Positions 1 through 12,900 of a DNA stretch of 64,000 nucleotides are shown one piece after another. Made by a program: the position numbers and the translations under genes. Below the pieces are notes generated by a model. The model was not told where the DNA came from and did no database searches. It saw only the letters and a program-made list of their open reading frames with translations. The stretch comes from Anisus vortex (lineage: Eukaryota; Mollusca; Gastropoda; Planorbidae). The stretch covers positions 29,804,441 to 29,868,440 of the forward strand of contig OX421506.1 of assembly GCA_949126835.1 (NCBI GenBank). The letters run 5' to 3'. The stretch's first letter is position 1; each line of letters starts with the position of its first letter.

Positions 1-79
1 TAAGAATGGAGGCGTTGACAATTTGTATTTCCACCACACTTCAGACAGTTATGTTTTAGGAGTTCTTTGATGTGTATGG

Positions 80-310
80 CTCCTATCTCTCTTGCAAGAC
101 AATGGATGCACCCTTAGGATTTTAATGAGGGGCAGCGCTTGCTGTGGCTGAACAACCTGATTTTAGAATGACAGTCTCTTGAGAATCCCTCGCATTTGAA
201 CAGCGAGGGTGGCTGTATGGAGGATGCTTTTGCCTTCATTTTTTTGGCTTCTGTCGATGTGAGCTCTGGCTCTTTTTGCCTCTAAAAACTTACCATGTGT
301 AAAATTGTCA
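80..310 (-). mobile_element. non-LTR retrotransposon 3'-end remnant
   Basis: The minus strand at about 120..210 can be read as a cysteine/histidine tail containing DCHSKIRLFSHSKRC. It closely resembles the C-terminal finger (DCHSRIGLLSHTRKC) of the LINE at 39257..42085. The non-coding end also resembles that element's end (a variant of the CTCGCGAGAC motif at about 95..110). It is a short 5'-truncated copy lying downstream of the last ADAM17 exon in the window. The upstream part is degenerate. Confidence 0.55.
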
Positions 311-539
311 ATTGAAAACATTATCAAGATTCATATGACATATATATTGAAGTTGTAATAAACATTGTAAGTTGAAAAGATAGCATTCATTTAATTTTTT
401 TAGCCTCCAGTAAGGTAAGTGATTGAGTGAGACTATAATGTGTGAACAAGAGAACATGGCTTAAAAGCACAATACTGAAAGATACTAAGATCTAAGAATT
501 GAATGGGCAAGACTACTGAAAGAAAACAAAACAAACGGG

Positions 540-825
540 CTAGCAGCTCTGTGAATAAGACAGTCGGAATGAGGGGCTGGCAGCTCTGTGAATAATACAG
601 TCGGAATGAGGGGCTGGCAGCTCTGTGAATAAGACAGTCGGAATGAGGGGTTGGCAGTTCTGTGAATAAGACAGTTGGAATGAGGGGTTGGCAGCTCTGT
701 GAATGAGACAGTCGGAATGAGGGGTTGGCAGCTCTGTGAATGAGACAGTTGGAATGAGGGGCTGGCAGCTCTGTGAATAAGACAGTCGGAATGAGGGGTT
801 GGCAGCTCTGTGAATGAGACACAAA
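540..825. repeat. 37-bp minisatellite, about 7.7 copies
   Basis: Near-identical 37-bp units with the core GGCAGCTCTGTGAATAAGAC differ only by single substitutions (CTGG/TTGG, AATAAG/AATGAG). The array starts just beyond the splice donor of the 857..963 exon, inside the following intron. The reading frames open across it are by-products of the repeat. Confidence 0.95.
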
Positions 826-856
826 CGACATTGTAATAATAGTAAGACCACAGTAC

Positions 857-963
857 CTCACAGTAACCATAGGAGCAAGGCCTTCCATCCGTTAGGAAAT
901 GGGTCACGTTGACACTCTGACACATATTGTTCATCCCCTCGCAGCACCTCAGACATTCCTCCT
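857..963 (-). CDS. ADAM17: ADAM17 exon 19 (membrane-proximal domain; last in window)
   Basis: Encodes [20 protein letters not shown] to [10 protein letters not shown]. The CxxCC and G(R/K)PC..G(Y/F)C motifs match the membrane-proximal domain. Acceptor TTGGTCAG, donor GAG|GTACTG, phase 0 out. No further exon is recognisable in 1..856. Confidence 0.9.
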
Positions 964-3900
964 CTGACCAATGGGGGAAAGAAAAGCAATGAATAAAAAC
1001 ATGGCTCAACAGGGCTCTAAACTCTAAAATCATTTTAAAGTTCTCAAACTTTAAGCAAATACAAAACCAATTTTCACTCGATTGTGTGGAATTCCTTAAG
1101 GTTTACAGGCACTCACTGGAGCGAATACACTGGGATTTGTTTTTATTTCTTGAACCAATATGTATGATATATATGTATGATATATATGTAAGATATTTAG
1201 TAGTAATGGCAAAACTTATCAAAGTGAAAAATAAAGAAATAAAATTTGGTTATCATGGAGATGGCTGCGATTTTGTTAATTTTTTTTTACTATTGAACAA
1301 AAAGCTATACTACTTTTTTATTTATCAATATTAATATAATGTATTTAAATTTAGCATAAATCGATATTAACTACATTTGTGCAAATTGCAAAAAGGAATT
1401 TTAGATGAAACTAAAAATGAACTTTTTATACATTTTTTAGTGAGGCATATAATATGAACATAGAAAATTACATATTAAAAGTTACTAAAATATAAAAAAA
1501 CTTTTGAGAAAAACTGGTAATTCGAGAAAAAATTTTTTATACAAAAATTCAATTTAATCATCTAATTTTTAATGGTTTGCTGTAAGATTTTATCCACACA
1601 TAGACAAGATGTTAACCATTATAGTGATGTATAGTAATGCTTTTTTTAATATTACTAAAGTGTAAATATGTTGAAAAAAAAATGTAATAATTTTCTGATC
1701 TACACCCAGTCCCGCCCACTTCGTTCGGCATCTGACGCGCTTACTCTGCGGATCCCTCGTGTGAGGCTAGTGTCCGCTGGCGAACGTTCATTTTCCTATG
1801 CAGGACCGTCCGCTTGGAATCACCTCCCACTACAGCTTCGCCAGAGCCCTAGCTATGACACCTTCAGGAGCCGGATGAAGACTCACCTATTTCGTCAGCA
1901 GAATTAGCGTATTACTACATATTTTGTTGTCTGTCTGTATTCTGTAACTGTCGTCTGCGCATAGAACTGTCACCAACGGGATATGCGCTATATAAGCACC
2001 GTTATTATTTATTTATTTATACCTATTTCATATGCAATTTGTACATTGAAATAATGTTCCTAAGTTTCCCCCAAATTAAATATTTTAGATCCGGGAATAG
2101 TTAAAAGTATACAAATTAGATAAAAATTAAAAACATGAATTTTAAGACATTTAGGTCAATTTCATACGAATCCCTCCCCTTAACTGGCAGTGTATATAGG
2201 TCATTCAAATAAATAGTTTTACAAACTATCTAAGTACTTATTTGAGAAAGAAAAAAAACATGATGGGAGTTTTATTAACGACTCCTCAAACCCCTCCGTC
2301 CCCCCAAAAAGACAAGGCACAGAGTTTCTGCTCACCTGGAGTTGTACACCTGCAAGGTTTAGAGTTGGAGATGTGTCTCTCACAGTAACCAAGGCACTTG
2401 CCACCTTTACAAACACCCCTGAGGATAGCAGGTAAAAAAAACAACACAACTATGTTGTTAATTTAAATTATTATAACATGCAACTCTGACATCACATTCT
2501 TTTTCTTGACATTAAAAAAAAATCACCCTCACTCCGCTACAAGCCAAGCACAAAGTTACGTCTCAACAGTTAAAAGAGAAAAAATAGGGAGATGTGGTCA
2601 ACAGTTCTGCCTACAGGCCAATCACTTTTCAATTAATCAAAAGTTTTTGAAACAGCTGAAAGGTTCTCAAACAGGTGTTAAGATTCGAGAGCCACACATA
2701 ACTTTTTTTTTTACCATAGCCATTCTCAGAATTGAAACATCCTCTCTAATAAAAACAATAATTCCATTATTACAAAGCAATAGCTTATATGTTTACAGAC
2801 AATCCTTCTCGATACAAGATTGTTACGCCCACTAGGGCCCAAAAGTCCTGCAGGTATTGGTCGGCGGCAGGGCCAGAACCCCAGGCCGTTTCTTTTACAG
2901 TCTGGTGAACTGGCCGCAGGACCAGCCAGAGGCTCGGAAAAAATACTAGATTAAACATTGCTACAGTTAAATACCAAAGTAAATGAAACAAAGACAATAG
3001 GTCATGGGTCGGCAGCCTTTTAACGCCAAAGTAGGATTCCTAATTAATTCAGTGTGCCAACAGTCTGAAAGTCTTCCTGCTCTAGCACATAATTTCTTGT
3101 AGAAGTGCCTTTTCAGAGTTCTTACGCATGCCATTGAAAATTGCTCTGCGTGCCAAGTTTGGCACGAGTGCCGTAGGTTGCCGCAATGCCGACCCCCTGC
3201 AATAGGTGGTCAAAAAAATAATAGAAAGTTTTTTTTTTACTCACTCATCTATGCAAACTGTTTCAGGATTATCTGGCACCGGCCTAGATGCAGGACACTC
3301 CAAGCTGAAACCACTGTAGTGTAAGTTAAGGAGCTGATTTTGGTAAATTATTTTTTTTTAGGTACATTACATTGACACAATATTACTATAGTTAATCCAC
3401 ACCTGTATTTCAATGGTGGGGATTCTTTCCCTTGCTTGGATTTACAGGTGGTAAGAGTTATTTGAAATTACCTCCCTTCTGTGCTGGGCCAGAACTATCA
3501 CATAGAATTAGTGATCTGCTTGCAAAGCAATAATTGTCCATCTGGATTCTAAGGCTTACAATGAATTTTTGGAAACACAACAACAAGCTTCAGTGCTCTA
3601 TATTAGTATTTCTATATTTTATAATGAAAATACACACAAATTTGATTATGATACTAAAATTATATATGTACTTGTCATATAAGCCATATTCTATCAATCA
3701 TACCTTTCCATTATTACAGGCTCAGTCTAAGTGATAGAGGCAAAACATCTAAGTGGCTATGTAAAGGTATGCATTAGCTTGTTTGAGTTTTGAAGGCCCA
3801 GTGAGACAGCAGGGTATTTGAATGTTTGGTTTTTTAAAGTAAATTTTCCATAACAGACCTTGCAGCTTTGAACCATTTTAAGCTCATGAGCATCAGCAGC

Positions 3901-6900
3901 CAAATTATTTAAGGGGACAGTGTGGCCAGGCAGGTGGTATTCCTCGTCCCCCACCACCCCCCAAAACAAACCTTTTGCCATGTACCCCTACAATTTTGCA
4001 GACAACAAAATTCATGGCACTTGAGAGAATAATCGTCTGACAAATGTATAAGTCTTCAGCTAGGCCAACATGACACCGCCAAAGATCCCTATTGAGCTAT
4101 AAAATCATTTCTGTCAAAAAATCCACAACAACAAAATTAATACAGCAACTATAAGCAAATTTAATGAAACTGTTTAAAAATAAAAAACTGACTTATATTT
4201 GGTTTGTTAGCAAAAGGATACAAGCACACAGCCTTCTCCTGGCACTGTTCTTTGCTGGCGCCACGGCACACTGTTCCACGCGGGGCTGTCTGGCAATTCT
4301 TACAGCACTCAAAATTGACTTGACTGCAAGAAACAAAAGGCATGAAGGGCGTCGATGAATTAAAACCATTAGTGCAAGTGCAATAATTTAGAATAGGTTT
4401 TTAAAACTATGTACGGTTCGCATTTACCCTAGTGATATTCAAACCTAACAAAAACAGACACCAACAGTACAACAGTATTAGGGAGATATCCAAGAACCTA
4501 TAAATAAAACAAATTTTTCTTGCTGGCATAAAGATTTTTAAAGTGTTATATTCCAAACGTGCCTTTTCAGCTCTTAAGTCCATGGCTTGGATAGAACTAG
4601 TTCCAAGTTCCTGATGGGTCATGTCACATGTTAGGATACTCTGAGCACATTCACATTTTAACCCCCTGCGGGAATTTCCCATCGGATCATTAATGAGGTG
4701 GCATCACCTATTCTTAGACAATTGTCTAGTTATACCAAATATATAAAATATCAAATACCAAATAGATACAAAACTATTGGCTTGGCGAGACGAGTACTGT
4801 TGCACCCTTCCTTCCTCACCACCAAAGAACGGTGGGCTCTTGACCTGTGCAAAGATCCTCAGAGGCGCTACGGGGGCATCTCCAATGTGTTGGCCACTGT
4901 TCGGTGTTATTCAGCTTTCACCAAATTGGAGCTTTACAAGAGTCACAGAATTTGAGGTTCATGGGTACAGTACCAGATCCTTGGATCTCCAATTTGAAGG
5001 CCTTGGAGCTCAAATCCAGCATAAGAACACCAGGATATTCATCTTTCCTTTTCTCTCCTGTGCAATGAAGCATGCAAAACAGGGAATGTCCCCCTCGCGT
5101 TAGCCCATTGGTGTTCTCTTAAAATGATCGTATCAACAGTTTACACACATTGCCAGCTGGTCTTTCATCCCACCAAAGGATAATTTGTAAATAGAAGGTT
5201 TTGGCATTTTTCAATTACACATGTTAGTCCAACATTAGAATTGCCCATCGTATGTATGATTTTGATAAAGTTAAAAGTACATGAGAAAATATAAATGAAA
5301 TGGGAACCTAAATGTATCATACAGAGATAGATAATACAAGATGAATAGGTCAGTGAAATTTAAACAAAAAAATATTTGACAAACTCTTCACCTGCAGGTG
5401 GCGTTGGGTCTCAGCATGCACGTGCTGTCGCAGCAAGGGTCCTTGCCGCTGATCCCGGTGCCACCGCTGTCGCACTGCTCATCCTTGTCGATGACGCCAT
5501 TCCCACACATGGGCACATTGGCTCTGTAACCTGGTGCGGCCCCAGCATCAAGATGAGAATAGAAGAAAAGCTCCATGTTAGTAGAGGTTGAAAATCACAT
5601 CAACAAAAAAACTGTTCCAGAAAGCTAAACCTATACATAAAATTAGGTACTGCCCAAGGACCTCTATTTCTATTTACTTTCCATTTGTAAATATAAAATG
5701 ATGAATAATTATAGGCTCAACATTGTATAAATTTATAACATTCTAAGCAGTGCCTAAGGTAAAAGGATCAAAATTGACTTAACTAATCAGAACTGGAGAG
5801 TTAACTAGCTTAGCTTAGTTGAAAATGGAGCTAGGAATCTCAATTCAAATTTATTTTTTGGCCTCACAAAAGGAGTAATGCTAGAACAAGACTACGAGAG
5901 AATAGATGAAAGCTAAACTGGCCTAAACAAGCCAAGCTGGCAAAAAATGGGCGCTAATAAGAGTCTATAGCAGAGACTGATCCTAGTTCAGTGCATTTTG
6001 TAGCTTTGTATAACAATCAATACTGGCGAACTAATTCTAAAAATAACATTAACCCAAATTGTAGATAAAACTCATTTATACCAAATCCAAATTTAAAAAG
6101 TTAAATATAAAATAAATTACAAAATCAGAATTAAACAAGTTAAGTAAATAAGAAGTTGAAAAAAGAGAAATATGGGAAAAAACACCATATCTAAAGCTTG
6201 TTTCGACAAAATAAAAACATCTATATATGGATATTGTCATTGTATAAACTATTCACGATTACAAATTGTGAAACTAACAGTATCCTATCAGAAAGTCAGT
6301 TTCACCAATTCATTCATCGCAGGAAACACACAAGTCTCTTGCAGCAGCAGAAGTAAAAAAAAAAAAGAAAATGTAAGGTGGCCAGGTAAACACAAGAGTC
6401 TGCTACCAAAGCAGAGAACAAGGCAAGTGTGAAAGCTGGCGCATATATAGAAATGTTGTGCAAGCTGAATAATTATATGATAAATGGGGGGGGGGGGGAG
6501 ATTTTATGATGGGTTCTACAAAGTAACTAAAAAGCAAGGCAGCATTCAACTAATGATTTTAATAATAATTTATATTTATATATAATATAAATATATTTAT
6601 ATTTTTGTTGGTTTTTAATGCAAAGAGTCTGTCCACCCATGAAGAAGTAACCAAAGCTCTGATTTTATAAAAAGTGTTCTTTGTTTCTAAAAAGTTTAAA
6701 AACAAATTTATAAAAAAAGACTTTGGAAATAATGAGAGTATTAATAAACGAATACTGGATTAGTGAATGAGTACAAGAGAGTATGTAATACATTATATAC
6801 ATTAACAGAGAAACAGTAGTGTTAGTTTATACTGTCGTTGATAATCATGATCTTCACTGAGTAAAAATAATGTGCTGTTTGACAATTAACTGTAGTGGTG

Positions 6901-9900
6901 TTATTTATTTTACGTAACAATATCATGCCGCATTACGGTTTTCATTTCTCTTTTTTTTTCTTGCCGTATGCATACGCCGGGATAGAGTTGGGTGCATAAG
7001 CTGCAGGTATACTCACTCCCCTCGGTTGCATTAAATTCAACGGTTAGAATGGAATAGTCAACTAGGGTAGGTTAGATATAAAAGAATAAACACAACAAAA
7101 TTTTAAAACAAGAATAAAAAAAAAATGACTTAAACATAAAAAAAATTAAAATTAATGAAAAAATTTGAACCCCAATTTAACTTGTCATCAAGAACAAATA
7201 AAGTGACTGACAGGACATTAGTAATGCATGAGAAATTTGATTAAAAAATATGAAAATGTGAAATGAAAGAATAAAAAAAAAAAAACAGATTATCCATCAT
7301 TTAATAAAAAAGGTAACGAAACATATAGTTGAAACTATGTTTTTTTTATCAGATGTGAAGCTAATGCCAACTAGAAATTTTTTGAATTAATACAGAAATC
7401 CAAACTTCAAAGAGTTAATAATATTTATGTTTAAGGTAAAAAAATTATAGATCTAATTTTGTTAATCCATAAACAAATTTTTTTATTTCATGTGAATGCA
7501 GAATAAATGAAACTGAGGCCAGACAACAGTTGCATTTATAAAAATTAAAATTTCATGAGAGATTTCAAAGTTGGCAGTTATTTTAAAACATGCTATTATT
7601 AAGCTTTGTAAGAGAATTCATTTCAGCACATGATATGCAAATATGCAGAGGTACAAATCTAGTTGTTCTACCAAAAAAAATGCAATTAATAGCTAGATAG
7701 AATCTACACTTCTCATTATTTCATTAATTCTAAACAGGAAAAAAAGTGCGCCAAGCCTTTTCACACCTTTAACACAAATAACATTACTCTGCAGAACAAA
7801 ACAAAAAGACCCTTTTCAAAATGAAAAAAATGCAGACAATAGATGATATGAATTTTTTTTTCTTCTTCTTTCATTTTCAGCTTTTATAAAAAAGAAGTTT
7901 AGCCATGGATAAGTTAAATACAAAACTATTGAGATGTAATATTCCTTTTTATTATTAATTTTATCTGGACAGCCCTTTGTAAATACAAATTTATGTTGAT
8001 TTGCGGTTGATGTTTTTTTCTCGTCAATGTGCACACCATGAAACCAAATAAAACAATGTACTAGAATTTAAAAAGAGGAAGAAAAAATTCTTCAAAAGGC
8101 AAAAGAAAAAAATTGTCAAGCGAGACAAATTAAAACTGTTGAAGAACAAAGAGCTGTCGTCAGATTTTGTTTAATGAGAAAGAAACTAATGCATAATTTG
8201 GTGAAAGCTGAATAACACTGAGCGTAAAATGGAGAAGAGGAGGGGGGTGGGGGGCGACAGGGTGATTCCGAACCGCTGCCAACTTACTGCTCTCATCCTG
8301 TTCAAGCTCTGCGGCAAAACAGCCAACATACAAAAAGAAGAGAAAAAAAAAGCAGAGGGGGAAATTGGGGGGTGAGGGAGGAGAGAGGAGTAAATTGGAG
8401 ATTAGTGATTTGGTGTAACGTAAACCATCAAGACAACATTATGGCAACAACAACTACTTCAGCCAACCTGGCACATGTTTTCTTATACATCTTTTTTTTG
8501 TTTCTCATTGAAGGGCAAGTCAGTCAACTGGGATATCAGATTTTTAAAAGAGTTTTTTGCTTTTGGTGCTGTTTCATAATTTTTTGTCCATTTACTTAGA
8601 AATATATTTTTTAGATCTAAGGTCTATGTGTGGCCTTGATTTTAAATGAAATTTATCTGCTGGTTTTCAGTTAAGCTATCCCCACCTAGGTGATAGCAGA
8701 TTCAAGCTAAGAAGGATTACAGAGACAAAATGGTCACCAATTCACATTCTGCTGATACCTAGGAATTATATTATATTATTCTTAAAGTAAATTTTCAGTA
8801 ATAGATCGTGTAGCTCTAAACTATTTGGAGCTCACTGATATCAGTCGCAAAAAAAAAGGATGCTTTCCCTAACCTTGTTCAGTTTTCTCAATGTTCCCAA
8901 ACTTCAATCAAATTTTGCCAAACTTTTCCAACACTGTATTCTAAAAGCTAACTATGTTGCATTTTTAAGATTGGACTAAAACATTTTATGTCATTTTACT
9001 ATTTTGTCTTTTAATCTTCTTTGAAGACCCACATTGTACATTTCCCAATGGATTTGGGGTAAATAGGACAAATTTCCAAAAGCATGTGCCAGCCATTGAT
9101 AGGGACAACTGAATGCATTGTTATAATACTCTGAAACATGGGTAATCTTTGCCCGAGGCTCCTCCCACATGTTAATGTTAGCTGTGACCATGAGCTCAAT
9201 TTAACTTGACCTACGCTATAAGATAAAACTCTAAATTTCAAGCTTTCATTTTAAAAGCTTTAACAATAGTTCTTATTTCTTTGAAAAAAAAATTCATAAA
9301 GCGTCCAATTTTATTAGTGTAATATAGATTATCCATCTTCTCTGCATATCATGAAACACAAACACAGCCTTGTGCGACCAAGAACAAATAACTCCATTTA
9401 AAAAAAAAAGACCACTTCAACAGGAGCAGACTTCTTTCATTTGTCACCCTGGTGAATGCCCTTTGCACTAGAGCCCCTAGTATGGGACAAATATCTGAAC
9501 CCATAAGCAGGGCTAGTAAAAAGTATCTAAGACTAGCATAAAAAAAAACAACAACATTTCTTGATGTTAACCTTTCACACAACTTCTGATTGGTTTCTTT
9601 TAGTTTTGTTTTTTTTTAGACTTTAATTCTGAGTATAAGAGTTAATTTCTTTAAAACTAGACAATTTTTATTTCAAAAAAAGAGAATATAAACAACAACA
9701 TAAATGTAAACATCTGAAACAATTAATAACAAGTGAAACAACAATTCAAAGAAAGAAAAACAGCAACTGTGCAATTCATGAAATAATTTTGTCAACATTG
9801 TGAACAGGTTACCAAAGCTAGAAGTACTAACGGCGTTAAGAAATCTGTGATGATGAACAATAACGCCACAATGAGATTCATAAAAGAAAAATATCTATGG

Positions 9901-12900
9901 TGAATGCGACATTGAAAACATGTAAATATTGTATTATGAAAGTTTAAACATGAAGACATGATCTGTAGGCCAGTTATAGTGGCCAGGTTGGGCTAGCCTT
10001 AATTGCCACAACTGACCAGCATTTGGCCGCCACAATGTGCCTTGCATTATTTAATGTCGCTAATGAACACTATAAATTTGAGATGCAACTCTAAATTGAG
10101 TTTTGGTTTATTAAACACAGCTATAACATTGATACATTAAAAATGATTATTTGCCCCTCTCAAAATACTGTTTGATAATATCTTTAACATTCAGATTTTT
10201 TTGTGGCCATAATATCCTTATAAATTAATTTTATATTTTAATTTTATAAAAGTAGAAGCTGTTTAGAAGCTATTGTGAAATATAATATCTATGTCTTTAT
10301 GGCTCAACAAAGAACCCATTAGACCAAGGTTGAAGCACAAGCTTTCTTAGATGGAGACAGCAGAATTTTTTTAAACCATTACGAAACTGAACAGGATTTT
10401 CATCAAGCAAGAACTGTCAGCTAAATGGGCTAATTATATGTTAAGGTGGTTGATAAACAGAAATAACATCTCTATAACTCTAGCCTTACAAAAAAAGTCC
10501 TGCTTAATTTCATAAAATTACAATTTAAAAAAAAAAAGATATCAATTTTACAATCTTTAACCGTAATTTGAATATTTCATAATCAATTTTAATGAATAGT
10601 TAAAAATATACTTTTTGATTTTATTCCATTTGTTTTAGTAGTGGTTTTTACACTAGTATTTGTTAACTTATTAAAACTGAAACATAGCATAAAATTACAT
10701 TTCGTTTTGATGAAGAATTTATAAATGGAATACATGAATTTATTTATGACAGATTTTTTTTAGACTTTTTTCCTATTAACTAAAATAAATATTAATCTTT
10801 CACTGAATTAAACATTATTTTCATACTCTCATTAAATGTAGTATTTCAATGTAAAATTATATTTTTAGTTTAATTAACTATAAAAGGCTTTTAATGTTAA
10901 AATGTCCATTTTTTCTTTATTGTTATTTTTTGTGAAAATAAGAGTTTTGGACTAATTGTTTTTTCAACATTTGTTGATTGAAACAAAAAAAATCAAAGCA
11001 CAAGTAATGAGCTACAGAAAATAGAATTATAAAAAAATTTCCTTACAACAAGAAAATTATACACTTACCTTTGAAACAACCACCTGACTTGGCCAGTAAA
11101 ACTTCTGTCACGTAACGCTTGCTACATGGTGAGAAATCCTTATGATAGAAAAAAAAAAGAAAGAATAATAAGAAGAAATGAAAATGCAAAGCGAAATATA
11201 ATCTTGGCTCCATGAGATAGACAGCCAAGGAAGACACAAACATTTCTTTTCGCTAGATACAGTAAAAAGTCCCCTTTAGAAAATGCTGGTCAAAAGGGGC
11301 TAGTAAAGCAGTGTTCACCAGTTAACAAGAGGATTGTTTGGCCAACACAATACCTTGCCACCTTTACTTTTCCACAAACTGGTGTCAGGTTACACGTTAG
11401 TATAACAAATGATGGTAGAGTCTCATTGCCTTGTCAGTGCCTTGAAGTGTCAGTGGCTTGAAGTGTCAATGGCTTGAAGTGTCATTGGCTTGAAGTGTCA
11501 GTGGCTTGAAGTGTCAGTGGCTTGAAGTGGCAATGGCTTGAAGTGTCATTGCCTTGAAGTGTCAGTGGCTTGAAGTGTCAGTGGCTTGAAGTGTCAGTGG
11601 CTTGAAGTGTCAGTGGCTTGAAGTGTCATTGCCTTGAAGTGTCAGAGGCTTGAAGTGTCAGTGGCTTGAAGTGTCTATGGCTTGAAGTGTCATTGCCTTG
11701 AAGTGTCAGTGGCTTGAAGTGTCATTGCCTTGAAGTGTCAGTGGCTTGAAGTGTCAGTGGCTTGAAGTGTCAGTGGCTTGAAGTGTCAGTGGCTTGAAGT
11801 GGCAATGGCTTGAAGTGTCATTGCCTTGAAGTGTCAGTGGCTTGAAGTGTCAGTGGCTTGAAGTGTCATTGCCTTGAAGTGTCAGTGGCTTGAAGTGTCA
11901 GTGGCTTGAAGTGTCATTGCCTTGAAGTGTCAGTGGCTTGAAGTGTCAGTGGCTTGAAGTGTCAGTGGCTTGAAGTGTCAGTGGCTTGAAGTGTCAGTGG
12001 CTTGAAGTGTCATTGCCTTGAAGTGTCAGAGGATTGAAGTGTCAGTGGCTTGAAGTGTCAATGCCTTGAAGTGTCAGTGGCTTGAAGTGTCAGTGGCTTG
12101 AAGTGTCAGTTGCTTGAAGTGTCAGTGGCTTGAAGTGTCAGTGGCTTGAAGTGTCAGTGGCTTGAAGTGTCAGTGGCTTGAAGTGTCAATGGCTTGAAGT
12201 GTCATTGCCTTGAAGTGTCAGTGGCTTGAAGTGTCAGTGGCTTGAAGTGTCAGTGGCTTGAAGTGTCAGTGGCTTGAAGTGTCAGTGGCTTGAAGTGTCA
12301 ATGGCTTGAAGTGTCATTGCCTTGCAGTGTCAGTGGCTTGAAGTGTCAGTGGCTTGAAGTGTCAGTGCCTTGAAGTGTCAGTGGCTTGAAGTGTCAGTGG
12401 TTTGAAGTGTCAGTGGCTTGAAGTGTCAGCGCCTTGAAGTGTCAGTGGCTTGAAGTGTCAGTGGCTTGAAGTGTCAGCGCCTTGAAGTATCAGTGGCTTG
12501 AAGTGTCAGTGACTTGAATTGTCTTTTCCAAGGTCTCGAGTTTGAATCCATATAAAAACAAAATCTGATCTGGATTTTTTTAAACTGGATTTTTAAATGG
12601 AAAAATAAAAATAGCTGGGTAAAGGATGTGCTGGCCACACAATCCCCTCATATGACATAAGAACAGAAACTGATGGAACCTGCTTCACCTAGCCTTCAGG
12701 GATAAAATGATCTAAAAGAGATACTTTTAGAAATTATACATATTTGAGTGTTTGCCAATAGTTTAGCATTAACCATATATTTTAATAATAAAATTGACAA
12801 GACATTCTCTTAAAGTATCAAATCAAATTTCGAGCAATATTTCTTTGTTCAGTTGTGTTTTTTTTAGCTCTCTCTAGCAAAGACGTCTCATGAATTTTAG

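Noticed and set aside
1..856. Further ADAM17 exons (transmembrane region)
   Set aside because: No frame continues the membrane-proximal domain or shows a membrane helix with splice sites; the stretch is LINE remnant plus minisatellite.
1086..1334. 82-codon AT-rich plus-strand frame
   Set aside because: Low-complexity composition, no domain, located in an ADAM17 intron.
4698..5103. Overlapping plus-strand frames of 85 and 108 codons
   Set aside because: They lie in an ADAM17 intron and show no recognisable domain in any frame. They may be part of an old repeat, but this cannot be supported.
5376..5591. Plus-strand open frame opposite ADAM17 exon 15
   Set aside because: It is antisense to the disintegrin exon; the minus strand carries the conserved cysteine pattern and splice sites.
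11427..12522. Regular repeat as a possible CRISPR array
   Set aside because: Units are contiguous with no unique spacers, and the host is eukaryotic.
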